Position numbers and translations under genes: made by a program. A stretch of 64,000 bases of DNA, from positions 35,370 through 99,369 of the forward strand of contig NZ_AYXG01000039.1 of NCBI RefSeq assembly GCF_000564855.1, written 5' to 3'. Of this stretch, positions 50,427 to 58,856 are shown piece after piece. Numbering within the stretch: position 1 is the stretch's first letter; the number at the start of each line of letters is the position of its first letter. This stretch comes from Actinokineospora spheciospongiae (GTDB lineage: Bacteria; Actinomycetota; Actinomycetes; Mycobacteriales; Pseudonocardiaceae). The notes under the pieces are model-generated. The model ran no database searches and was not told the DNA's origin. It saw only the letters and a list, made by a program, of their open reading frames with translations.

Positions 50427-51539
50427 GTGCGCTGCCTGCTCGTGACCACGGCGATCTGCGCCCTGCTCGGCGCCTCGGCCGCCCCCGCCCAGGCTGCGGA
50501 GCAGGACCGGCTCAACGCCTACCGGGTGGCGACCGGTTCGGTCGGGGCGATGGTCACCACCCGCGACGGCGACGCGGTGGCCGGGTGGGGCAGCGGTCGC
50601 ACCGCCGTGCTGACCGGGGTCGCCCCCGACGAGCACACCCGCTTCCGCGTCGGCAGCCAGACGAAGATGTTCGTCGCCACCGTTCTGTTGCAACTGGTCG
50701 ACGAGGGCAGGCTCGACCTGGACGCGCCGATCGAGCAGGTGCTGCCCGGCGTCGTGCGCGGTCCCGGCATCGACCCGAACGCGATCACCGTGCGGCACCT
50801 GCTCGAACACCGCTCCGGCATCCCCGACTACCTCGGCTTCGTCGGCGGCGACTACCTGCAGACCGCCGTGCTGCTGCTCAACCCCACCTGGCAGATCACC
50901 CCACCCACCCCGCAGCGGCTGGTGGACGAGGGCACCGGCAAGGGCGCGCAGTTCGCCCCCGGCCAGGGCGGCGCCTACTCCAACACCGGCTACACGGTGC
51001 TGGGCATGCTGGTGGAGAAGCTGACCGGCCAGGACCTGCGCACCGCCATCAAGGAACGGGTGCTGGACCGGGTCGGCATGCCCTCGACGTTCCTGCCCGC
51101 CCCGGGCCAGAAGGCACTGCCCGCCCCCGCCTCCCACGGCTACCTGTCGGTGGGCGGCATGGCCTTCGCCGACGTCACCGGCTACGAGCCCACCGTCTGG
51201 GGCGCCGCGGGCGGACTGGTCTCCACCGGGGAGGACCTGACCGCGTTCCTCAACGCCCTGTTCAGCGGGGAACTGGTGTCCCCCACCCTGCTGGCGCAGA
51301 TGCGCGACGTGGCACCCGGCCCCGGCCTCCCCAACTACGGCCTGGGCCTGCAGCGCTACAGCACCGACTGCGGCCAGGTCTGGGGCCACTCCGGACAGAT
51401 CGCCGGCTACACCACGCTGACCGTGGGCGACGGCGAGCGGGCGGTGTCGATCGCGATCAACAACACCCCGGTCGTGGCCGACAGCGCCGCCGCGTCACAG
51501 GCGCAGCGGGACCTGGTCAACCACGCCCTGTGCGGGTGA
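50427..51539 (+). CDS. Secreted serine beta-lactamase-like hydrolase (class C / DD-peptidase family)
   Basis: 370 residues from the GTG at 50427, preceded by TTGGAGG. A signal peptide (MRCLLVTTAICALLGASAAPAQA) leads to export. The SxxK nucleophile is in GSQTKMF, the YxN motif is in GGAYSNTGY, and HSG is in WGHSGQIAGY, so all three penicillin-recognising motifs are present. It is a D-alanyl-D-alanine carboxypeptidase/esterase-like enzyme acting outside the membrane on peptidoglycan, a beta-lactam or an ester. It seems tightly controlled by the palindrome upstream. A strong bidirectional terminator follows. Confidence 0.93.
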   Translation: MRCLLVTTAICALLGASAAPAQAAEQDRLNAYRVATGSVGAMVTTRDGDAVAGWGSGRTAVLTGVAPDEHTRFRVGSQTKMFVATVLLQLVDEGRLDLDAPIEQVLPGVVRGPGIDPNAITVRHLLEHRSGIPDYLGFVGGDYLQTAVLLLNPTWQITPPTPQRLVDEGTGKGAQFAPGQGGAYSNTGYTVLGMLVEKLTGQDLRTAIKERVLDRVGMPSTFLPAPGQKALPAPASHGYLSVGGMAFADVTGYEPTVWGAAGGLVSTGEDLTAFLNALFSGELVSPTLLAQMRDVAPGPGLPNYGLGLQRYSTDCGQVWGHSGQIAGYTTLTVGDGERAVSIAINNTPVVADSAAASQAQRDLVNHALCG

Positions 51540-51546
51540 GCGACGA

Positions 51547-51580
51547 CCGGCGCCGACCGCCCCCGGGCGGTCGGCGCCGG
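51547..51580. terminator. Strong bidirectional terminator hairpin
   Basis: A perfect 15-base stem, CCGGCGCCGACCGCC with its complement, closes on a four-base loop. It lies between the convergent serine hydrolase and excalibur genes. Confidence 0.85.
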
Positions 51581-51585
51581 GACCG

Positions 51586-52230
51586 TCATTCGCAGCCCAG
51601 GCCGTCGTTGTCGTTGTCGAGCCCGTAGATGTCGCTCCCGGTGACCCGCACCGGTCCCTGCACGTAGGCCGGACCGTTGCCGCTGCCACCCGCGCAGTCG
51701 ACGTCGGAGGCCACCGGCACGCAGCCGCTGTAGTTCGGGTCGCATTTCGACGCCGGAGCGGCCTTCTCGGCAGGCGGCGGCGCGGCCGCGGTGGTGCGCT
51801 TGGTCGTGGTGGCGGGCTTCTTGGTCGTGGTGGCGGGCTTGGCCACCGTCACGGGCGGCTGCACCGGGGGCACGGCGACCGGGGCGGCGACGGTCGTGGG
51901 GACCGGGGGCGGCGGGGCCACCGTGGTCGTGGTCGTGGTGGTGGTCGTCGTGGGCGCCGCGGTGGTGGAGGTCGGCATGGCGGAGGTCGACGCGGCCACG
52001 GAAATCCCGGCCGCACCGCCGCCACGCGCGTCGCCACCACCCGAACAGGCGGTGACGAGGGCGACCACGGCAACGAGCAGACCCGTGACGACAACCGGGC
52101 GGCGGAAACCGGAGAACGCGCGCCACCGGGCGGCCCGGCGGCGCGGGAGCACACCCCGGTACTGCTCCTCGGCGACCGACACGGCCACCTCGCCCGACAT
52201 CATGGCCTGCTCGGCCGATGGGTTCTGCAT
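51586..52230 (-). CDS. Excalibur-domain cell-envelope protein
   Basis: 214 residues. A cytosolic N-terminus (1-45) precedes one membrane helix (about 46-62), then a Thr/Pro/Lys-rich linker with a run of Thr, and a C-terminal excalibur domain (about 162-214). That domain has the Ca-binding loop LDNDNDGLGCE at the end and paired Cys residues (CDPNYSGCVP, DVDCAGG). The protein would hang outside the membrane with a cross-linkable linker. Excalibur domains are found on surface and nuclease-like proteins of Gram-positive bacteria; the role here is unknown. Confidence 0.88.
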   Translation of the reverse strand: MQNPSAEQAMMSGEVAVSVAEEQYRGVLPRRRAARWRAFSGFRRPVVVTGLLVAVVALVTACSGGGDARGGGAAGISVAASTSAMPTSTTAAPTTTTTTTTTTVAPPPPVPTTVAAPVAVPPVQPPVTVAKPATTTKKPATTTKRTTAAAPPPAEKAAPASKCDPNYSGCVPVASDVDCAGGSGNGPAYVQGPVRVTGSDIYGLDNDNDGLGCE

Positions 52231-52487
52231 GTGACCACTCCAGACGGACGTGCGGTGTATGCCCCCCTACATCGGCAGCCCCCGCCACGCGTTACCGACC
52301 CCGCCTCGATTTCGGGGAACCGGCCCGGTTGGTGATCTCCCGACCACCCACCCGCACCGCCATGCCCACACCCCGGCTCGATGATCCCAAAAGGACACAA
52401 CCGTCGAACTCGACACTCCACTGGAAACAGACGGGAAGTCGGACGTGTTCCCGCGCAACGGGTTCGGAGCGGGCAGACGGGGATGAC
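52231..52487. other. Intergenic, no gene seen
   Basis: 257 bases upstream of the excalibur gene and downstream of the MarR gene, both on the minus strand. It should hold the excalibur promoter. No credible reading frame, hairpin or operator was found. Confidence 0.4.
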
Positions 52488-52973
52488 CTAGCAGGAACCG
52501 CCCTCCAGCGCGGCCACGTCCGCCACGACCCGGCAGGCGTTCTCCCCGGGCGCCTCGGTGGCGAGCTTGCGCAGCAGGTCCCGCAACTGGTCGCGTTCGG
52601 CGGGGTTGAGCGGGGCCAGCACGTGGTCTTCCGCCCGGCGCAGCGCCTCGGTGGCCTCGGCGAGGCGGGCCCGGCCCGCCGCGGTGGCCGAGAGCAGGCG
52701 GGCCCGGCGGTCGGCCGGGTCGGGTCGCCGCTCGACGAGGCCGGAGCGCTCCAGGTCGTCGATCAGGTAGGTCATCACCGTGCGGTCCACGCCGAGCCGG
52801 TGGGCCAGGGCCAGTTGGCTGGAGGGTTCGCCCTGTTCGGCGGAGGTCAGCACCTGGTAGCCGCGGGGGCCGCCGGGCAGCCCGGCCAGCGCTTCGCCGG
52901 TGGCGCGCAGGTACCCGCGGAAGACCGAGCCCAGAGCCCAGCCGAGATCGGCTTCGACGGCGGGGGTGTGCAC
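52488..52973 (-). CDS. MarR-family transcriptional regulator
   Basis: 161 residues from the GTG at 52973, which has leaderless promoter geometry. The winged helix is clear: SQLALAHRLGVDRTVMTYLIDDLERSGLVERRPDPADRRARLLSAT. These regulators respond to phenolic or oxidant ligands. It is divergent from an FMN-reductase-like gene with an inverted repeat between, a common arrangement for quinone or azo-compound sensing. Confidence 0.93.
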   Translation of the reverse strand: MHTPAVEADLGWALGSVFRGYLRATGEALAGLPGGPRGYQVLTSAEQGEPSSQLALAHRLGVDRTVMTYLIDDLERSGLVERRPDPADRRARLLSATAAGRARLAEATEALRRAEDHVLAPLNPAERDQLRDLLRKLATEAPGENACRVVADVAALEGGSC

Positions 52974-52979
52974 GGTCCC

Positions 52980-52985
52980 ATCCTA
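52980..52985 (-). promoter_or_regulatory. -10 hexamer TAGGAT of a leaderless gene
   Basis: On the minus strand TAGGAT ends seven bases before the GTG at 52973, so the marR-like transcript would start at its start codon. Confidence 0.6.
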
Positions 52986-53028
52986 CGGGAGGGGACCCGC
53001 CGAAGGGTATGGTCTGTGGAGACGATAG

Positions 53029-53041
53029 TCTGTAAAACAGA
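53029..53041. promoter_or_regulatory. Inverted repeat TCTGT-AAA-ACAGA, probable MarR operator
   Basis: A perfect 5+3+5 inverted repeat in the AT-rich gap between the divergent MarR and FMN-reductase genes. It overlaps the region where the rightward promoter should be. MarR-type dimers commonly bind such short palindromes. Confidence 0.5.
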
Positions 53042-53074
53042 ACATCTAATCCGCATCGCAACCTTGGAGTGGAC

Positions 53075-53728
53075 ATGGGCCTGTTCCGGCTCGACAGCAG
53101 CATCCGCCAGGAGGGCTCGGTCAGCCGCGCCGTCGCCGACTCGCTGGAGGCGGGCTGGCGCGAGGTGCACCCCGGCGCCGAGGTCGTGCGGCGCGACCTG
53201 GGGGCCGACCCGCTCGGCGCGAGCACCTGGGCCACCGCCCTGGGTGCCGGGCAGACCCCGGAGGACCAGCGCACCGCCGAGCAGACCGCCGCGCTCGCCG
53301 AGGTGACCGCGAGCGCCGACCAGCTCGCCGCCGCCGACGCGGTGGTCATCGCCACCTCGCTGTACAACTTCGGGGTGTCGCAGCACCTCAAGGCGTGGAT
53401 CGACCTGCTGATCCTCGACCCGCGCTTCGGCCCGGGCACCCAGCCGCTGGCGGGCAGGTCCGTCGCCCTGGTCGTCGCCCGCGGCGGCGGCTACGGCGAG
53501 GGCACCCCGCGCGCGGGCTGGGACCACGCCACCCCTTACCTGGTGCGCATCCTGCGCGACGTCTGGGGCGCGGAGGTCACCGTGGTGGCCGCCGAGCTGA
53601 CCCTGGCCGAGGTCAACCCGGCCATGGCCGAGCTGATCCCGCTGGCCAAGGAGTCCGCGGCCGCCGCGCACGAGCTGGCCACCGCCACCGGCAGGTCCTT
53701 CGGCGAGCGCGCCGCCGCCTCCGTCTGA
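53075..53728 (+). CDS. FMN-dependent NADH:quinone oxidoreductase/azoreductase-like (AcpD family)
   Basis: 217 residues from the ATG at 53075 (GGAG five bases upstream; a GTG two codons earlier is possible). Flavodoxin-fold features: FRLDSSIRQEGSVSRAVADSL (phosphate loop), ADAVVIATSLYNFGVSQHLKAWID (FMN site) and VVARGGGYGEGTP. Such enzymes reduce quinones, azo or nitro compounds with two electrons. The divergent MarR gene probably controls it. A hairpin terminator follows. Confidence 0.93.
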   Translation: MGLFRLDSSIRQEGSVSRAVADSLEAGWREVHPGAEVVRRDLGADPLGASTWATALGAGQTPEDQRTAEQTAALAEVTASADQLAAADAVVIATSLYNFGVSQHLKAWIDLLILDPRFGPGTQPLAGRSVALVVARGGGYGEGTPRAGWDHATPYLVRILRDVWGAEVTVVAAELTLAEVNPAMAELIPLAKESAAAAHELATATGRSFGERAAASV

Positions 53729-53740
53729 CCGGCACCGCCC

Positions 53741-53772
53741 GACCGGCGCGCGGGGTGCCCCGCGCGCCGGTC
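53741..53772. terminator. Bidirectional terminator hairpin
   Basis: GACCGGCGCGCGGGG and its exact complement are separated by two bases (a 15-base stem on paper, in practice about 13 with a larger loop). It lies between the convergent FMN-reductase and CHAT genes and reaches the CHAT stop codon. Confidence 0.8.
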
Positions 53773-56700
53773 AGGGTCCACTGTGGACCAATGCCGCCCA
53801 CAGCTCGGGGCGGTTGGGGTACTTGCCCCGCAGGGTCCTGGTCACCGCGTGCAGCGCCTCGGCCGCGCCGTCGGCGGTCGGGCCGTCGGGCAGGTGGTGG
53901 TGGAAGGCCTGCGCGACGTAGGTGGCGACCTGGTCGTTGAGGTGCCACAGCCCGGCGACGACGTGCCGGAACCCGGCCAGCACCACCGCCGAGGCGAGGT
54001 GGACCGACTCGTCGGCCTGCCCGCCCGGGGCGGTGGAACACGCCGCCAGGTAGGCCAGTTCGGCGTCGGGGCGCAGCCCGGTGAGCCCCGCCACCGGCAG
54101 CGGGCCGTCGGCCAGGCGCAGGCCGCTGCGCGCCGGGACCTCCGGGTCGCAGACCGCGTGGCAGGCCAGGTGCGCCCACGTGGCACCGGACAACGCGGCC
54201 AGCACGCGCTCGGCGGTCGCGTCCCGGTCGAGCAGGTGCGGGGCGTCCGGGTGCGGGTCGGCGCCGGGCAGGTCCGGCAGACCGGGGGTGCGCGAGAGCG
54301 CCACCACCACCTGCTCGCGCACCGTCGCGGTGGGCCGGCTGCGCGCGTCGACGAGGGCGCGCAGCGTCGGCGTGTACGACGAGACCACGCGCTCCAACGC
54401 ACCCGGCTCCCCCGGCGGGCCCGCGGCGTGCAGCGGCAGCAGACCGAGCAGACCCGTCGGCGACCACCAGACCCGCGACACCCCCTCGGGCAGGGCACCC
54501 AGGACCGGGCCGACGACCGCGGTCCACAACCACGCCAGGTGCGCGCTGATCACCGCCTGCCTGCCCGGACCGTGCGCGTCGAGCAGTTCCGCCGCCCGCA
54601 CCGACACCTCAGCCCGGGTCAGGTCCGGCAGCCGCACCACCACCGGCTCCCCCGCCGCCCCGACCAGGACCGCGTCGCAGCGGCGGCTGCCCGCGTTGAC
54701 CAGCACGACCACCCCACCCGCCGGGCGCAGCTCGGCCAACCCCGGCGGCAGCAGGAACCGGGAAAAGCCCTCGTGCCGCCGGATCTCCGCCAACAGCGCC
54801 TCGTACCGCGCCCACAACCGCCCGCGGCCCTCCACCTGGTCCGCCGACTCCGCGAACCCCAGGTCGTCCCGGAGGCGGTGGAAGCGCTCGGCCACCTCCG
54901 GGTGCGCGCGCTCCAACTCCGCCAACTCCGACCGACCACCCAGCCGGGCGGCCAGCAGGACCCCACGCCCGTGCTCGGCCACCTCCACCGCACCGGCCGC
55001 GTCCCCCACCTCGCAGTGCGCCGCCACCGCCTCCGACACCACCCCGGCGCACTCACCCAGCAGGCGCTCCCGGTCCCGCGGCCCACCACCCCCCGGCGCC
55101 ACCGACGGCAACAGGGCCACCGCCGCCCCCAGCGACCGCACCGCGACCTCGTGATCACCCATGGCGTAGGCCAACTCCCCCACCGCCCGGTGCGCGCGAA
55201 CCCGATCGGCCGGGGTGCCGGCGGCAGCCGCACGCGCCCCCTCGGCCAAGTCCCGCAGCAACACCGGGGTCACGCTGTGGTCCCCCGCCTCGAACGCCCG
55301 CAGGTACGCCCGACCCAACCGGGCCAGCACCGGCGCCCGCCCACCGTGCCCGACCGGGATCACCGCGAGCACCTGCCGCAGCAGCGCGATCGCCCGATCC
55401 AGGTCCGCGGCGCTGCCCGACCGCGCGTACCGCGACTCGTACTGGGCGGCCAGGTCCCGCAGGAACACCGGCCGCGCCGGGTGCTCCTCGGCCGACGCCG
55501 CCAGGTGCAGCAACCGGATCGCCGCGGCGGCGTCGGACTCCTGCCCGCTGTGCCCGAACCGGCTCGCGTGCAGCGCCGCCAAGTCCGCCAGCAGCACCGG
55601 CTGCCCCCCACCCGAAGGCGGGGTCTCCGCCGACGCCGCCGCCAAGCACCGCACCCCCCGGTCCAGGTCGGCCACCGCACCGGCGCGGTCGAAGCGCGCC
55701 CGGTAGGCCGACCCCAGGGCCGACAGCAACCCCGGCCGCTCCCGCCGCCCGGGCGGCAACGCCGCCACCGCCCCCTCCAGCAGCTCCACCGCCCGATCCA
55801 GGTCCGCGGGCACCCCCGTCAACCGGTACCGCTTGCGGTGCGCGACCCCCAGCCCGGACAACCACCCCGGCCGGTCCGGGTGCCCGGCGGGCGCCGCGGC
55901 CACCGCCGCCCCCAGCACCTCGATCCCGCGGTCGAGGTCGGCCTCGACCCCGGTGTGCTCCCACCGCTCCAGGCGCACCACCCCCAACGCGGCCCACTGC
56001 TCCGCCACCCGCGGCGCACCGTCCGGTGTGGACGCCACCGCCCGCTCGTGGCTGTCCACCGCCCGGTCCAGGTCGGCCGGCTCCCGATCGCGCCAGTACA
56101 GGTTCCGGTGCGCCGCACCCAGCATCCCCAGCACACCCGGCTCGTCGAAGTGCCCCCCGGCGAGCGCCTGCCCGAGCACGTCGACCTGCCGGTGCAACTC
56201 GGCGACGTCCCCCGTCAGACCGTAACGCGCCTGGTGCACGCGGGCCAGGTTCGACAACCACCCCGGCCGGTCCGGGTGCTCCCCGTCGGCGGCCACGGCC
56301 GCCTCGATCGCCTCCGCCGCGAGGTCGAGGTCCCCGACGGACCCCTGGCTCTCGTACAGCCGCAACGACGCCAACCCGAAGTTCGCCGTGAACCGCGCCC
56401 ACTCCGGGTGCTCCGCGGGCAACCGCCCCAACGCCGAACCGAGCAGCACCACCGCCGCCTGGAGAACCCCCCGGTCATCGGTGTGCCCGGTGGCCAACAA
56501 CAACCTGGTCCCCGTGTCGGCCTGCACCTGCGCATCCGCCTCCGCACCGATCATCGACCGCAGCGCGGCGGGAACGGTCGCACCCGCGGACGCGATCGGC
56601 GACAACCGCAACACCGCCCTGGCCAACTCCACCACCGCAGGCAGCCCCGGCCCCAGAGCGGTGTGCCTGCAATAGGCCAACCACCCCAACACCAGGCTCG

Positions 56701-56881
56701 CCGCCGCCCGCCGCTCCTCCTCCACCCCGCTCACCCGACCCGGGTCCGCGGGCTGGGCCGCACCCCACAGCGCGTCCGCCTCGGCCTCCGCCGCCGCACC
56801 CAACACCACCGCGGCGTCGTCCGGGCCGTCGTAGCGCCGCACCCGGGCATCGACCCGGCGCAGCAACTCGTCGAAGTCCAC
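53771..56881 (-). CDS. TPR-CHAT domain protein (caspase-like protease)
   Basis: 1036 residues from the GTG at 56881, chosen because GAGGGA lies just upstream. Most of the protein (about 130-620) is helical repeats of TPR type, each with a GWLSNLxxVHQxRY-like or LxDLAALHxSRF-like half and a following DLDRAVxxLexAV half. The C-terminal third is a CHAT domain with the catalytic dyad in HLACHAVCD (His908) and AYLAACSTA (Cys948). CHAT proteases are bacterial relatives of caspases and separase; TPR-CHAT proteins act in CRISPR-linked and other defence systems. No partner gene or target is recognisable beside it. Confidence 0.93.
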   Translation of the reverse strand: MDFDELLRRVDARVRRYDGPDDAAVVLGAAAEAEADALWGAAQPADPGRVSGVEEERRAAASLVLGWLAYCRHTALGPGLPAVVELARAVLRLSPIASAGATVPAALRSMIGAEADAQVQADTGTRLLLATGHTDDRGVLQAAVVLLGSALGRLPAEHPEWARFTANFGLASLRLYESQGSVGDLDLAAEAIEAAVAADGEHPDRPGWLSNLARVHQARYGLTGDVAELHRQVDVLGQALAGGHFDEPGVLGMLGAAHRNLYWRDREPADLDRAVDSHERAVASTPDGAPRVAEQWAALGVVRLERWEHTGVEADLDRGIEVLGAAVAAAPAGHPDRPGWLSGLGVAHRKRYRLTGVPADLDRAVELLEGAVAALPPGRRERPGLLSALGSAYRARFDRAGAVADLDRGVRCLAAASAETPPSGGGQPVLLADLAALHASRFGHSGQESDAAAAIRLLHLAASAEEHPARPVFLRDLAAQYESRYARSGSAADLDRAIALLRQVLAVIPVGHGGRAPVLARLGRAYLRAFEAGDHSVTPVLLRDLAEGARAAAAGTPADRVRAHRAVGELAYAMGDHEVAVRSLGAAVALLPSVAPGGGGPRDRERLLGECAGVVSEAVAAHCEVGDAAGAVEVAEHGRGVLLAARLGGRSELAELERAHPEVAERFHRLRDDLGFAESADQVEGRGRLWARYEALLAEIRRHEGFSRFLLPPGLAELRPAGGVVVLVNAGSRRCDAVLVGAAGEPVVVRLPDLTRAEVSVRAAELLDAHGPGRQAVISAHLAWLWTAVVGPVLGALPEGVSRVWWSPTGLLGLLPLHAAGPPGEPGALERVVSSYTPTLRALVDARSRPTATVREQVVVALSRTPGLPDLPGADPHPDAPHLLDRDATAERVLAALSGATWAHLACHAVCDPEVPARSGLRLADGPLPVAGLTGLRPDAELAYLAACSTAPGGQADESVHLASAVVLAGFRHVVAGLWHLNDQVATYVAQAFHHHLPDGPTADGAAEALHAVTRTLRGKYPNRPELWAALVHSGP

Positions 56882-57042
56882 GATTCCCTCGCCCGTGCGA
56901 CCTAGGCCTTCCCCGGCCGCGCGGGCCGGGTACCGGTGGCGACCAGGTCGTAGTCGTACGCGCTCATCACTCGAGCCTGGCACACTTCCAGCCCACCGGT
57001 ACCCCCGCACAACACATCACCCCGGCCCGGTTCGACAACCGT

Positions 57043-57048
57043 TATGGT
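57043..57048 (+). promoter_or_regulatory. -10 hexamer TATGGT of a leaderless gene
   Basis: TATGGT ends seven bases before the GTG at 57055. The spacer CGGCGC is identical to that of the leaderless gene at 29534. Confidence 0.65.
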
Positions 57049-57054
57049 CGGCGC

Positions 57055-57906
57055 GTGACTGTGACAGCGCGGAGCGTGGTGGCGGGCGGACTGGAATTCG
57101 GGCTGCTCGAAGCCGGATCAGGACCACTGGCCCTGTGCCTGCACGGCTTCCCCGACACCGCCCACACCTGGCGCCACCTGCTGCCCGCCCTCGCCGAACA
57201 GGGCCACCACGCCGTCGCCCCGTTCCTGCGCGGCTACGCACCCACCGCCATCCCCACCGACGGCGCCTACCAGGTCGGCGCCCTCGCCGCCGACGCCAAC
57301 GCCCTGCACCACGCCTTCGACGGCACCGACGACGCGGTCCTCATCGGCCACGACTGGGGCGCCTTCGCCGCCTACGCCGCCGCGAGCACCGGCCGCTGGC
57401 GCAAACTGGTCACCCTCGCCGCACCCCCCGCCGGGGCCTGGAACCACAGCTACGAGCAGCACAAGCGCTTCTTCTACTCCTACCTCTTCCAACTCCCCGG
57501 CGCCGAACGCGCCGTCGCCGCCGACGACTTCGCCTTCCTCGACGGCCTCTGGGCCGACTGGTCCCCCGGTTACCCCGCCGCCGACGACCTCGCCGAGGTA
57601 AAAGCCGCCCTCGCCGACCCCCGCAACCTCACCGCCGCCCTCGGCTACTACCGGGCCCGGATGAACCCCGACCTGCACCAACCCCGCTACGCCACCGAAC
57701 AGGCCGCCACCGAACGCACCCCCGACCCCCCCACCCTCTACCTGCACGGCGCCGACGACGGCTGCATCCTCCCCCCGGACCCGACCACCACCCAGGCCCT
57801 GCTCTCCCCCGGCTCCAAGGCCGAGGTCATCCCCGGCGTCGGCCACTTCCTGCACCTGCAAGCCCCCACCGACATCAACCGGCGCATCCTCGACTGGCTG
57901 ACCTGA
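57055..57906 (+). CDS. Alpha/beta hydrolase, epoxide hydrolase/haloalkane dehalogenase-like
   Basis: 283 residues, leaderless GTG start. HGFPDTAHTW near the start, the nucleophile elbow GHDWGAFAAY with Asp, and GVGHFLHLQAP with the base His place it in the epoxide hydrolase/dehalogenase branch. The cap domain in the middle (FFYSYLFQLPGAERA region) is complete. Substrate unknown. Its 3' end overlaps the convergent LysR gene by 32 bases. Confidence 0.92.
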   Translation: MTVTARSVVAGGLEFGLLEAGSGPLALCLHGFPDTAHTWRHLLPALAEQGHHAVAPFLRGYAPTAIPTDGAYQVGALAADANALHHAFDGTDDAVLIGHDWGAFAAYAAASTGRWRKLVTLAAPPAGAWNHSYEQHKRFFYSYLFQLPGAERAVAADDFAFLDGLWADWSPGYPAADDLAEVKAALADPRNLTAALGYYRARMNPDLHQPRYATEQAATERTPDPPTLYLHGADDGCILPPDPTTTQALLSPGSKAEVIPGVGHFLHLQAPTDINRRILDWLT

Positions 57907-58774
57907 CCCCACCCCACACCCGCGCCGACCGGTCGGCGATGTCGACGAACGAACCGACCAGCGGACTCCGGTTCCCCACCGCCCAGGCCACCACCAGCGA
58001 ACTCGGCGGCATGTCGGCCAACGGCACGCAGACCAACCCGACAGGCAGGGCGTGGCCCAACGGCGCGACCCCGACCGAGCCGTTCCACAGCACGGCCTGC
58101 ACGCACTCGTTGACCGTCCGCACCACCGGACCCGCCAACCGCCCCCCAACCGGGGTCGCCCCGTTCCAGAAGGCACCCCACACCGGGTCCACACCCTCCG
58201 GCAACTGCGGCCACGGGCGGTCAGCGAGGTCGGCCAGGCACAGGGTGTCGCGGCGGGCGAGCGGGTCGTCCACGCGCAGCACCACCCCGGTCGGGTCCGA
58301 CCGCAACACGCGCGAACCGATGCCGGTGTCGTCGAAGGGGGTCCGGGTCAGCGCCACATCGGCCAGACCGGTGCGCAACCCAGCGGTCGGATCGGCGAAG
58401 TCCGCCTCCCGGAACCGGATCGACACCCCGGGGTGGCGCTCCCGGAACGCCTCCACCACCCGCGTACCCACCTCGGCCGCACTGTCCGCGAGCATGCCCA
58501 CGGTCAACGCCACCGCACCCGCCGCCGCCACCCGCCCACGAGCCCGCTCAGCCCGCTCCAACAACGTGCGCGCCTCCGCGTACAGGACGTCCCCGGCGGG
58601 CGTGGGCTCGACACCGACCGCCGAACGGAGCAGCAGCACGACCCCCAGGTCGGCCTCCAACTGCCGGATGGCCCGACTCAGCGGCGGCTGCGTCATGTGC
58701 AACCGGGCAGCCGCCCGACCGAAGTGCCGCTCCTCGACGAGGGCCACGAAGTAGCGCAGCAGGCGAAGCTCCAT
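57875..58774 (-). CDS. LysR-family transcriptional regulator
   Basis: 299 residues from the ATG at 58774; an upstream in-frame extension would cross the LysR box. It starts MELRLLRYFVALVEERHFGRAAARLHMTQ-like, with the classical winged helix-turn-helix (PPLSRAIRQLEADLGVVLLLR), then the two-lobed effector domain. It is divergent from the metallo-hydrolase at 58857 and a 15-bp inverted repeat lies between, so that gene is its likely target. It resembles LysR proteins of aromatic degradation, without a clear match. Confidence 0.93.
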   Translation of the reverse strand: MELRLLRYFVALVEERHFGRAAARLHMTQPPLSRAIRQLEADLGVVLLLRSAVGVEPTPAGDVLYAEARTLLERAERARGRVAAAGAVALTVGMLADSAAEVGTRVVEAFRERHPGVSIRFREADFADPTAGLRTGLADVALTRTPFDDTGIGSRVLRSDPTGVVLRVDDPLARRDTLCLADLADRPWPQLPEGVDPVWGAFWNGATPVGGRLAGPVVRTVNECVQAVLWNGSVGVAPLGHALPVGLVCVPLADMPPSSLVVAWAVGNRSPLVGSFVDIADRSARVWGGVRSASRGCAG

Positions 58775-58785
58775 CACCAGCGACA

Positions 58786-58800
58786 ATACCAACGCGGTAT
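58786..58800. promoter_or_regulatory. LysR box ATACC-N5-GGTAT
   Basis: A perfect inverted repeat with the T-N11-A arrangement typical of LysR-type binding sites. It lies 12 bases upstream of the lysR start and 57 upstream of the metallo-hydrolase start. On the minus strand it overlaps the likely -10 (TATTGT), which would give autorepression. Confidence 0.7.
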
Positions 58801-58856
58801 CGGCGGTGCGGGATCGGTGTTGGACGCCCGCCACCCCCGACCACCAAGGTCAGGAC

